DNA of 12,970 nt from DAOTTI01 sp034437795 (GTDB lineage Bacteria; Chloroflexota; UBA11872; UBA12225). Where the stretch lies: positions 1-12,970 of the forward strand of contig DAOTTI010000084.1 of the NCBI GenBank assembly GCA_034437795.1, given 5' to 3'. Both the position numbers and the translations under genes were made by a program. A model generated the notes under the pieces. That model worked only from the letters and a program-made list of their open reading frames with translations, did no database searches and was not told the origin of the DNA. This document shows positions 6,254-12,709 of this stretch, one piece after another. The stretch's first letter is position 1. Every line of letters begins with the position of its first letter.

Positions 6254-6832
6254 ATGGTACTCAGCGATCGGACCATCCGGGAGCTCATCCAGTCTGGTCG
6301 CCTGAAGATCGAGCCGTTCGATTCCCTGGCTATCCAGCCGTCCAGTGTGGACCTGCGCCTGGACCGGCGCTTCCGCGTCTTTCGCAGCAACCGCTACACG
6401 CACATCGATCCGCGCCAGGAGCAGCCAGACCTCACCGAGCTGATCACGATCGCCGACGGCGAGGCCTTCGTGCTCCAGCCGGGGGAATTCTGTCTCGGCA
6501 ACACCTGGGAGCGCATCACCCTGCCAGACGACCTGGTGGGGCGCCTGGAGGGGAAGAGCTCGCTTGGGCGGCTGGGACTGGTCATCCACTCCACCGCAGG
6601 CTACGTCGATCCCGGCTTCCGCGGCCACCTGACGCTGGAACTGAGTAACGCCGCGTCGCTGCCCATTCTGCTCTATCCGCGCATGAAGATCGGGCAGCTC
6701 TCCTTTCTGCGCATGACCACGCCCGCTGAGCGCCCCTACGGCACCCATCCCCTGGGCAGCAAGTACCAGGGGCAGGACGAACCGACCGCCAGCCGCATCC
6801 ACCTGGATTTTCAGGACGTCCAGGCGAAGTGA
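6254..6832 (+). CDS. dcd: dCTP deaminase, probably bifunctional deaminase/dUTPase
   Basis: 192-residue cytosolic enzyme of pyrimidine deoxynucleotide synthesis, deaminating dCTP on the route to dTTP. The N-terminus MVLSDRTIRELIQSGRLKI and QPSSVDLRLD (28-37) are typical. The nucleotide-binding GRLEGKSSLGRLG spans 96-108. The catalytic region HSTAGYVDPGFRGHLTLELS covers 112-131, with E129 at the position of the catalytic glutamate of the family. YPRMKIGQLSF (141-151) completes the core. The HSTAG-(Y/F)-(V/I)-DPGF form resembles the bifunctional enzymes (Mycobacterium tuberculosis type, EC 3.5.4.30, dCTP to dUMP) more than the HxTAHxIDPG(W) form of E. coli-type deaminases. Bifunctionality is therefore likely but inferred. 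There is only a weak ribosome-binding sequence before ATG 6254. The next gene begins 10 bases after the stop, so the two are likely co-transcribed. Confidence 0.95.
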   Translation: MVLSDRTIRELIQSGRLKIEPFDSLAIQPSSVDLRLDRRFRVFRSNRYTHIDPRQEQPDLTELITIADGEAFVLQPGEFCLGNTWERITLPDDLVGRLEGKSSLGRLGLVIHSTAGYVDPGFRGHLTLELSNAASLPILLYPRMKIGQLSFLRMTTPAERPYGTHPLGSKYQGQDEPTASRIHLDFQDVQAK

Positions 6833-6842
6833 GGGACGAACG

Positions 6843-7496
6843 ATGCCACCCGCGGAGCGCACCCCGCCAGCCCCGGCCCTGCCGTCGGTTGACCTCGTGG
6901 TCGCCGCCAGCCGCGGCCGGACGGCCCTCATCGCCGGCTTCCTGGCCGGCGTCGGCGTCTTCTTCGCCCCGCTGGTAGTGCTGGCCCTCGGGCTACTGGC
7001 CGCCTACCTCGGCTACATCTCCAGCGATGGCTCGACCCCGCTGTGGCGCGCGGGGCGCCCGCTGGAGGCCACCGATTTTCGGGCCGTGTTTGCCCCGGCG
7101 GTGAACGAGTTCCCGCTCCTGCTGTGCGCCGGCTTGATGGGCGCCGCGCTCGGTGCCTTCCGGCGCTGGCTGGCCCAGCGCACCGATCCGGCCAGACTGG
7201 CGGCGGGCAGCCGGCCCTTCTTCCCCGAGTTCGCGCTGCTGTACGTGCTGCTGGCCGGCCTGACCGTGGCCCTGGCCTTCATCCGCGGGGGCCCGCCTCA
7301 GGTCCACCGCCTGCTGGGGGCGGCGCCCGTCTTTCTCCTCTTTCTGCTCTGCGCCACCTGGCTGGCGCACGCCGTCTGGCACTACTGCTTTCGCAACATC
7401 GTCTCCCTGCTGGCTAGCGAGCCCGAGCGCGACGCGGCCACTGCCCTGCGCCACCACATCCGTTCCCACCGCTTTGGCGGCAACCGCGTGTGGTAG
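6843..7496 (+). CDS. Four-helix membrane protein of unknown function
   Basis: 217 residues; family not recognised. A Pro/Ala-rich cytoplasmic start (MPPAERTPPAPALPSVDLVV) is followed by hydrophobic segments at about residues 27-57, 89-108, 130-148 and 157-180. It ends in a hydrophilic, His/Arg-rich tail (ALRHHIRSHRFGGNRVW). The long first segment could include a small-residue-rich glycine packing face (AGFLAGVGVFFAP). The start is supported by GAGGGA six bases before ATG 6843. It sits 10 bases behind dcd, probably in the same transcript, but nothing in the sequence links it to nucleotide metabolism. Third-position GC bias across the whole frame supports coding. Confidence 0.8.
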   Translation: MPPAERTPPAPALPSVDLVVAASRGRTALIAGFLAGVGVFFAPLVVLALGLLAAYLGYISSDGSTPLWRAGRPLEATDFRAVFAPAVNEFPLLLCAGLMGAALGAFRRWLAQRTDPARLAAGSRPFFPEFALLYVLLAGLTVALAFIRGGPPQVHRLLGAAPVFLLFLLCATWLAHAVWHYCFRNIVSLLASEPERDAATALRHHIRSHRFGGNRVW

Positions 7497-7720
7497 CTGA
7501 CGACGGCTGGTCGGTCCCCTCACCCGCCGCCGGCGCCTGAACCGCCGGCCGGACCGCGCCAAGGGGACGTGGGATACAACCAGTGCTATCGGTCGCGCAC
7601 GGCTGAGTTCCTTCCCCTTTTGGTCGTCCTGCCTCCGGCGGGAACCCTGGACGAGCTGGATCAGGCTGACGGCTCCGCCGGCCGCGAACGCTGGATGCGC
7701 CTGGGGCCGTGGGGCTTGCG
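7497..7720. other. Intergenic stretch with no clear gene
   Basis: Between the membrane protein and the next ribosome binding site I see no gene, promoter or T-tailed hairpin that I would defend. A frame from GTG 7569 is open and GC3-rich, but it overlaps the next gene by ~190 bases and has no recognisable product. The first third is rich in CCGCCGGC-type runs. Confidence 0.4.
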
Positions 7721-7727
7721 GGAGGAG
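7721..7727 (+). promoter_or_regulatory. Ribosome binding site that selects a TTG start
   Basis: GGAGGAG ends seven bases before TTG 7735 and sixteen before ATG 7744. Only the TTG has normal spacing, so it decides the start of the substrate-binding lipoprotein. Confidence 0.65.
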
Positions 7728-7734
7728 TACCATA

Positions 7735-9369
7735 TTGCCTGGTATGGCTCCACTCACTCGCCGCGGGGCACTCGGCAGCGCGCTGGGCGCGGCCGCGCTG
7801 GCCCCGCTGGCCGCGGGGTGCCAGCTGAACCCGTTTCGGCGCCCTCCCACCGAGCAGGTCCTGCAGACCTGGCTCTCGCCATACCAGACCCTGGACCCCA
7901 TCTACACTCAGAGCGCGCTGGAAGCTGAGTACGTCGTCCACATCTTCAGCGGCCTGGTCGGCCTCAACGACAGGCTGGAGGTGGCGCCGGACCTAGCCGA
8001 GAAATGGCAGGTCAGCAACGACGGCCTGACCTACACTTTCTCACTGCGCAAGGGCGCGCGCTTCCACGACGGGCGGGACGTGCGCGCCTCCGACGTGAAG
8101 TACAGCCTGGAGCGGGCGTGCGATCCTGCCAACCGGTCGCCCGTGGCCGAGACCTACCTGAACGACATTGCCGGCGTGGTCGAGCGCCTGCAGGGGAAGG
8201 CCGGCGACATCAGGGGAGTGCGGGTGCGCGACGACGCCACACTGGAGATTACGCTGGTCGAACCCCGCGTCTATTTCCTGGCCAAGCTGACCTACCCCGT
8301 GGCCTACGTGGTGGATCGGGCCAACGTGGGGTCCGGCGGCCCGACCTGGTGGACGCGCGCCAACGCCACCGGGCCGTTCCGCGTGCGCGAGGCCAAGCCG
8401 CCCGGCGAGAGCCTAATCCTGGCGCGGAACGACGCCTACTACGGCCAGCGGCCGGCGCTGACCGAGGTCCGCTTTCTGCCGGTGGCCCCTCTGCCGGCCT
8501 ATGAGGCGGGTGAGCTAGACATCGCCGTGCCGGAACTGGCGGACATCGAGCGCGTGACCGATAAGAGCGACCCGCTCAGCCGCGAGCTACGCGTTCGCAC
8601 CGATCTCGACATCCACTACCTGGGCTTCAACGTCACGGCCAAGCCGTTCGACGACCCGAAGGTGCGCCAGGCCTTCAATCACGCCCTGGACCGCGAGAAG
8701 ATCGCCACCGTCACTCTGAAAAAGACGGTGGTCAAGGCGGAGAGCATCCTGCCACCCGGCATGCCCGGCCACAACGACAAGGCTCGGACGCTCGACTTCG
8801 ACGTTTCGCGGGCCCGCCAGCTCATCGCCGAGTCGAGCTATCGAGACGTGAAGAACTTTCCGGAGATTGTGCTCACCATCATGGGCGTGCGCACCAGCGC
8901 CCCGCCGGAGGTCAACGCCATGGTGGCGATGTACAAGCAGAACCTGGGCGTGGACGTGCGGGTGCGCCAGATGGACCGCAACACCTTTCTGGAGACCCTG
9001 GCCCGCTACCGCGAGCGCTTCCAGGTCTTCTACTCCGGCTGGGTGGCCGACTACGCCGACCCGCAGAACTTTCTGGACCTGCTCTTCCACAGCCAGAGCA
9101 ACGAGAACCACACCCTCTACTCCAACCCCGACGTCGACCGGCTGCTCGAGCGCGCGCGGTCGGAGCGCGACCACGCGACGCGAATGCGGCTCTACGCCGA
9201 AGCGGAGACGCACATCCTGCGGGATGCTCCCTGGGTGCCCCTGTGGCACACCAGGCGGTACGTCCTGGTCAAGCCGTACGTGCAGGGGTACAGTGCGCCA
9301 CCGATTGTCCTGCCGTGGCTCCGCTCGGTGAGCCTGAAGGGCGCGCCGAACCGGCCTGCGATGACCTGA
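7735..9369 (+). CDS. Family-5 (peptide/nickel type) ABC substrate-binding lipoprotein, orphan
   Basis: 544 residues, the usual length for SBP_bac_5 proteins (OppA/DppA/NikA-like), which bind peptides or other small ligands outside the membrane. The start has TRRGALGSALG, resembling a twin-arginine motif, and a lipobox LAAGC with C29 as the lipidation site, so it is probably a (possibly Tat-exported) lipoprotein. The family signature is clear: DLAEKWQVSNDGLTYTFSLR (86-105), then KGARFHDGRDVRASDVKYSL ending near residue 125. NHALDREKIA and YSGWVADYADPQNFLDLLFH follow later. TTG 7735 is preferred over ATG 7744 by ribosome-site spacing; the difference is three residues. No permease or ATPase genes adjoin it, so it is an orphan that must work with a transporter encoded elsewhere, or in sensing. 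rph follows after 28 bases. Confidence 0.93.
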   Translation: MPGMAPLTRRGALGSALGAAALAPLAAGCQLNPFRRPPTEQVLQTWLSPYQTLDPIYTQSALEAEYVVHIFSGLVGLNDRLEVAPDLAEKWQVSNDGLTYTFSLRKGARFHDGRDVRASDVKYSLERACDPANRSPVAETYLNDIAGVVERLQGKAGDIRGVRVRDDATLEITLVEPRVYFLAKLTYPVAYVVDRANVGSGGPTWWTRANATGPFRVREAKPPGESLILARNDAYYGQRPALTEVRFLPVAPLPAYEAGELDIAVPELADIERVTDKSDPLSRELRVRTDLDIHYLGFNVTAKPFDDPKVRQAFNHALDREKIATVTLKKTVVKAESILPPGMPGHNDKARTLDFDVSRARQLIAESSYRDVKNFPEIVLTIMGVRTSAPPEVNAMVAMYKQNLGVDVRVRQMDRNTFLETLARYRERFQVFYSGWVADYADPQNFLDLLFHSQSNENHTLYSNPDVDRLLERARSERDHATRMRLYAEAETHILRDAPWVPLWHTRRYVLVKPYVQGYSAPPIVLPWLRSVSLKGAPNRPAMT

Positions 9370-9397
9370 ACCAACCTGAGAGGGATGACCAGCAGCA

Positions 9398-10138
9398 ATG
9401 ACCCGAAGCGACGGCCGCGCGCCCGATCAACTGCGCCCGGTCCGGATCACGCCGAACTACCTCGACCACGCCGAAGGCTCGGCCCTAATTGAGGTGGGTA
9501 AGACGCGCGTGCTCTGCGCTGCCAGTGTGGAAGAGAGCCAGCCGCCCCATCTGCTGGGGACGGAGCAAGGCTGGATCACCGCCGAGTACGCCATGCTGCC
9601 GCGCTCCACCCACGTCCGCTCGCCGCGGGAATCCACCCGCGGGCGCATCGGCGGGCGGACGCACGAGATCCAGCGCCTGATCGGGCGCTCGCTTCGGGCA
9701 ACGCTCAATCTGGGCCAGCTCGGGCCGCGCACCTTGTACGTGGATTGCGACGTCATTCAGGCCGACGGCGGCACGCGCACGGCGGCGATCACCGGCGCCT
9801 ACGTCGCCCTCGCCCTGGCGCTGCAGAAGCTGGTGGCCCGCGGCGTGCTGCGGACGACGCCTCTGCGCACCGCCGTGGCGGCCGTGAGCGCCGGCATCGT
9901 CCGCGGCGAACCGCTCCTGGACCTGAGCTACGCCGAAGACTCTCGCGCCGAGGTGGACTTCAACGTGGTCATGACCCGCGAGGGACAGTTCGTGGAAGTC
10001 CAGGGCACGGCGGAAGGGCAGCCCTTCACCCGCACCGACATGGCCCGGCTCCTCGACTTGGCGGAAGGCGGCATCCGGCAGCTGCTGGAGATCCAGCAGC
10101 AGGCCCTGACCGACGCGGCCGCCGCCACGGGCAACTAG
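9398..10138 (+). CDS. rph: Ribonuclease PH
   Basis: 246 residues, full length. It is a phosphate-dependent 3'-5' exoribonuclease that trims tRNA 3' ends and also acts on structured RNAs; active as a ring-shaped hexamer. The sequence follows the family throughout: DGRAPDQLRPVRI near the start, AEGSALIEVGKTRVLCAASV (25-44), GWITAEYAMLPRST (58-71), the phosphate-binding DGGTRTAAITGAYVAL (123-138, GTR at 125-127) and the metal/catalytic acidic stretch YAEDSRAEVDFNVVMT (178-193, D181 and D187). Near the C-terminus are EVQGTAEGQPF and the usual leucine-rich helix. ATG 9398 gives the standard MxRxDGR-type start; the purine-rich AGAGGGA upstream is rather distant. A 78-base inverted-repeat element begins within its stop codon region. 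Confidence 0.97.
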   Translation: MTRSDGRAPDQLRPVRITPNYLDHAEGSALIEVGKTRVLCAASVEESQPPHLLGTEQGWITAEYAMLPRSTHVRSPRESTRGRIGGRTHEIQRLIGRSLRATLNLGQLGPRTLYVDCDVIQADGGTRTAAITGAYVALALALQKLVARGVLRTTPLRTAVAAVSAGIVRGEPLLDLSYAEDSRAEVDFNVVMTREGQFVEVQGTAEGQPFTRTDMARLLDLAEGGIRQLLEIQQQALTDAAAATGN

Positions 10139-10212
10139 TGGGTCACTTGGCATGGCTGTGGCCATTGGCTCCCCGAGTGGAATGGCAATCGGCATGACAA
10201 AGGACCCACTAG
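10135..10212. repeat. 78-base inverted-repeat element abutting the rph stop
   Basis: CTAGTGGGTC (10135-10144) and GACCCACTAG (10203-10212) are perfect 10-base inverted repeats. A nested pair, GCCATT (10161-10166) and AATGGC (10181-10186), lies between them. The left arm includes the rph TAG stop codon. The transcript could fold into a two-part hairpin, acting as a 3' end stabiliser or a weak rho-type termination region; there is no T-run. A small palindromic insertion element is the alternative. Confidence 0.45.
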
Positions 10213-10241
10213 CCTGGATCCCTTACGGGCAGTGAGGCGCT

Positions 10242-10262
10242 CCTTCTCCCAGAGGGAGAGGG
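10242..10262. repeat. Dispersed hairpin repeat, copy 1
   Basis: CCTTCTCCC (10242-10250) pairs with GGGAGAGGG (10254-10262) around loop AGA, with one G-T pair. It is followed by CTAGGGTG. The arms and the tail match a GC-rich intergenic hairpin that I recall being common in many bacterial genomes. It lies downstream of rph and shares the core of copy 2 after the next gene. TAGCCTGGAT precedes both copies by about 30 bases. Confidence 0.55.
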
Positions 10263-10473
10263 CTAGGGTGGGGGCTCCCCACGGGCTCCTCATCCCGCCT
10301 CCGACTGTCGCGTTGGAGGTCACGCGGGGGGCCGCCCGCGCCGGCCGCTGAAGCGGTCCGACCATACGCGCCAAGCCCACTCAAGCGGGCTCTCCCGCCT
10401 AGCGAGCGAATGGCGGCTTCGAGCGCGGCACACTTTTTGCACAATGCGGCCACACCTCAATGGAGAGGGGGTC
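10263..10473. other. Upstream region of the small membrane protein gene
   Basis: No gene is seen here. A small hairpin GCGGG-CTCT-CCCGC is at 10385-10398. A poor -10-like CACAAT lies at 10440-10445 after a five-T run, without a credible -35. The only firm signal is the ribosome binding site GGAG at the end, before ATG 10474. Confidence 0.35.
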
Positions 10474-11007
10474 ATGGTCAGACCAGCTGGAGCACCGTCG
10501 TCCAGAGCAGGACCGGTGCGGGCCGCCGCTGGCGCCCTGCCGGCGCACCGGCCGGCCACCCGCCTGCCGCAATATCTTCTCCTTGGCGGGACACTCGGCG
10601 CCTTCCTGATCTCGGCGTGGGCCTTCCTCGGCCCGCAGGTAGCGGCGATGCTGCCACGGACCGGCGCGATCGGAGCAACGGGCGCAAGCGTCGCCAGCGC
10701 GCCGGCGGCGCCGGTGACGAGCCCTGCTGCGCCCGCTCTCACCCCCGCTGAACTGGATGAGGCGCTCTCCTACGCGCGCCAGCTGCGGCCCGACGACCCG
10801 CTGGTGCAGGTCCGCCCCGGCGTCTTCGCCAAGCGCAGCAACGTGGAGGGGGTGCGCCTGAACGGACGCACCGTCTACTACGACGTGCTCCCCCATCAGT
10901 CCTTTGGCCCGCTGCGCTCCGGCAAGGTGAGCGAGTCCCAGATCACGGTCCTGGGAACGGAGCGCCTGGGCGACACGCTGGTCATCGTCTATGTGCTGAA
11001 GCAGTAA
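10474..11007 (+). CDS. Small single-pass membrane protein of unknown function
   Basis: 177 residues; family not recognised. A basic, Ala/Pro-rich cytoplasmic segment is followed by one hydrophobic helix (YLLLGGTLGAFLISAWAFLG, about residues 34-53). An Ala/Pro/Thr linker comes next, and then a compact, probably extracytoplasmic domain of ~85 residues starting near LTPAELDEALSYARQ. That domain contains PGVFAKRSNVEGVRLNGRTV and ends VIVYVLKQ. ATG 10474 is chosen because GGAG lies eight bases upstream. The frame is open ten codons further (ATG 10444), but that start has no ribosome site. Third-position GC bias over the C-terminal domain supports coding. It stands alone between rph and convergent murD. 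Confidence 0.7.
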   Translation: MVRPAGAPSSRAGPVRAAAGALPAHRPATRLPQYLLLGGTLGAFLISAWAFLGPQVAAMLPRTGAIGATGASVASAPAAPVTSPAAPALTPAELDEALSYARQLRPDDPLVQVRPGVFAKRSNVEGVRLNGRTVYYDVLPHQSFGPLRSGKVSESQITVLGTERLGDTLVIVYVLKQ

Positions 11008-11011
11008 GCGC

Positions 11012-11024
11012 GCCCGTACCGGGC
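11012..11024. repeat. Small hairpin after the membrane-protein gene
   Basis: GCCCG-TAC-CGGGC, a 5-bp stem with a three-base loop starting four bases after the stop at 11007. No T-run follows. It may help 3' end formation, but the evidence is thin. Confidence 0.25.
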
Positions 11025-11153
11025 CAGGGGGCACGCGCCACCCAGCGCAATGCCGCGGCGGCCCCCGCACGGTCGGGATAGTCGTTGCCAGGCCCGTACC
11101 TCACGCCTCATCCGCGGGAGGGCGCCCAGCCGGTCGGGACTGTCACCACTTCT

Positions 11154-11241
11154 AGCCTGGATGATCCGTGGCCAGCGATGTGTCCCCTCTCCCGCTGGGA
11201 GAGGGCGACGGTGAAGGCGCCGCCCATGGCTCATCCAGGCC
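11154..11241. repeat. Dispersed hairpin repeat, copy 2, inside imperfect inverted ends
   Basis: CCCTCTCCC (11185-11193) and GGGAGAGGG (11197-11205) form a perfect 9-bp stem with loop GCT, the same core as the repeat after rph. It is enclosed by AGCCTGGATGATCCGTGG (11154-11171) and CCATGGCTCATCCAGGCC (11224-11241), which are inverted repeats matching at 15 of 18 bases. The whole 88-base unit looks like a MITE/REP-type palindromic element. It sits between the converging ends of the small membrane-protein gene and murD, where it could serve as a bidirectional terminator. Confidence 0.55.
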
Positions 11242-11257
11242 AGGTCTTGAGAGCGTG

Positions 11258-12586
11258 CTACAGGGCGTGCACGATCTCGTTGAACTGGTCGCCGCGGTCG
11301 AACTCGTTGGCGAACATACCGAAGGAGGCGCACCCCGGCGAGAGCAGGACCATCTCGCCCGGCGCGGCCAGGGCCGCCGCGGCGCGTACCGCCGCGGGAA
11401 AGTGGTCGTAGCGCCCCGCCACCTTCTCACCCAGGGCCTTCGCCAGCTTGTCGGTCGCGCTCCCCTCCAGGAGCACGACCGCCTTTACCTTCGAGCCTGT
11501 GGCGCGCACGGCCTGCCCCAGTCCGGTGAAGTCGAGCTCCTTGTCCGCCCCGCCGGCGATGAGTACGACCGGCCGGTCGGCGGTTTCCAGGGCAGCCACC
11601 GTGGCGTCCGGCGTGGTGGCGGCCGTGTCGTTGACGAACTGCACGCCATTCCACTCGCGGACCAGCTCCTGGCGATACGGCACGCCGGCGAACGCGGCGA
11701 TAGCCCGCTCAATGGCGTCGTCGCCGGTCCCGGCCGCTCGCGCCACGGCCGCGGCGGCCGCCATGTTGGCGCGGTTGTGCTCGCCCCGCAGGCGCGAGCG
11801 CTCGGCCCCGGGTACCGGATCGTCGCCACCGAACCAGACCACGCGCCCCGGGGCGTCGGCCGCGAGCCGACGGCAGTAGGCGTTGTCGCGGTTGAGCGCC
11901 ACCACTCCGTCGGGCCCCTGAAAGCGGTAGATCAGCTTCTTGGCCGCAAAGTACTCCTCCAGCGAGCGATAGCGGTTCAGATGGTCGGCCATAAGGTTGG
12001 TGATCGCGCTCACGGGCGGGCTGACGCGGATGCACTCCAGCCCTTCCAGCTGAAAGCTGGAGAGCTCCAGTACTACGTCCGTCGCCGCGCTGATGCGCGG
12101 CAGCTGCTCCAGCGCCGACACCCGCAGGTTACCGGCGACCACCACATCGCGTCCGGCGGCCTTGAGGATCTCGCCCACCAGCGTGGTGGTGGTCGTCTTC
12201 CCTTTCGTCCCCGTGATGCCGATCACCCGCCGGCTGGGGCACTCCAGGAAGAACAGCGTCATCTCCATGTAGATGGGGATGCCCCGCGCTTCCGCCAGGC
12301 GCAGGAAGGGCGACGCGCGCGGCACCGCGGGATTGCGGACCACGAAGTCCGCTTCCAGGACGTCCTGCTCACGGTGCTCTCCTAGGACGAAGCGGATGTC
12401 GTATCCGCGCAGGGCCTGGATCGACGCCTCCAGCCGCTCCGGGGGCTGGAGGTCCGTCACCGTTACCCGCGCCCCACGTTCGGCCAGAAATCGCGCCACG
12501 CCGGCGCCGCCGCCGAACACGCCTAGGCCCATCACCAGGGCCCGCTTGCCGTGGTAGTCGATCCGTGGAAGAGGTTGCCGCGTCAT
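11258..12586 (-). CDS. murD: UDP-N-acetylmuramoyl-alanine--glutamate ligase (MurD), divergent
   Basis: 442 residues, normal MurD length. It is the cytosolic ATP-dependent ligase that adds (D-)glutamate to UDP-MurNAc-L-Ala in peptidoglycan synthesis. An N-terminal Rossmann-like domain (KRALVMGLGVFGGGAGVARF, 14-33) is followed by the P-loop GTKGKTTTTT (126-135), ELSSFQLE (174-181), NLMADHLNRY (197-206), the lysine region EEYFAAKK (210-217) and GEHNRANMAA (268-277). The C-terminal ligase domain has NDTAATTPDAT (319-329), GGADKELDF (345-353) and LSPGCASFGMF (415-425). Several motifs differ from the usual forms (GTNGK, HRxE, NDSKATN, LSPACASFDQF). ATG 12586 gives the family start; the frame is open to 12781, but the extra 65 residues are low-complexity, overlap the opposite gene and match nothing expected. 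It stands apart from any other cell-wall gene in the window. Confidence 0.93.
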   Translation of the reverse strand: MTRQPLPRIDYHGKRALVMGLGVFGGGAGVARFLAERGARVTVTDLQPPERLEASIQALRGYDIRFVLGEHREQDVLEADFVVRNPAVPRASPFLRLAEARGIPIYMEMTLFFLECPSRRVIGITGTKGKTTTTTLVGEILKAAGRDVVVAGNLRVSALEQLPRISAATDVVLELSSFQLEGLECIRVSPPVSAITNLMADHLNRYRSLEEYFAAKKLIYRFQGPDGVVALNRDNAYCRRLAADAPGRVVWFGGDDPVPGAERSRLRGEHNRANMAAAAAVARAAGTGDDAIERAIAAFAGVPYRQELVREWNGVQFVNDTAATTPDATVAALETADRPVVLIAGGADKELDFTGLGQAVRATGSKVKAVVLLEGSATDKLAKALGEKVAGRYDHFPAAVRAAAALAAPGEMVLLSPGCASFGMFANEFDRGDQFNEIVHAL

Positions 12587-12601
12587 CGTTCGCGTCTCGG
12601 C

Positions 12602-12705
12602 TACAATTCGGGCAGCCCGGCCAGGGTAGAAGCTCCTGGCACAACAGGGCGGGGCCGGCCGAGCAGGCCTGTGGCCGTTGCTGGTCGTTACAATTCGGGC
12701 AGCCC
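12602..12705. repeat. Perfect 17-base direct repeat between murD and the last gene
   Basis: TACAATTCGGGCAGCCC occurs at 12602-12618 and again at 12689-12705, 87 bases apart start to start. Each copy begins with TACAAT, a good -10 box for the plus strand, and ends in the small palindrome GGGC-A-GCCC. The second copy would start transcription about 9 bases before the ATG at 12710, a nearly leaderless message. Good -35 boxes are missing. Between the copies is a hairpin GCCAGG/CCTGGC (12620-12640). Duplicated promoter or duplicated regulator site are the likeliest roles. Confidence 0.6.
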
Positions 12706-12709
12706 AACA

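Noticed and set aside
5993..6931. Minus-strand open frame of 312 codons across dcd and the divergent promoter region
   Set aside because: Runs antisense through dcd; low-complexity product and no start signal.
6993..7901. Minus-strand open frame of 302 codons over the membrane protein and the next gene's start
   Set aside because: GC-rich antisense shadow; sequence is Arg/Gly/Ala/Gln filler without motifs.
7569..7928. Possible 119-codon gene from GTG 7569
   Set aside because: Third-position GC is decent, but it overlaps the well-supported lipoprotein gene by ~190 bases, has no ribosome site and matches nothing I know.
11168..12385. Plus-strand open frame of 405 codons opposite murD
   Set aside because: Antisense to a full-length MurD with intact motifs; product looks like reverse-strand noise.
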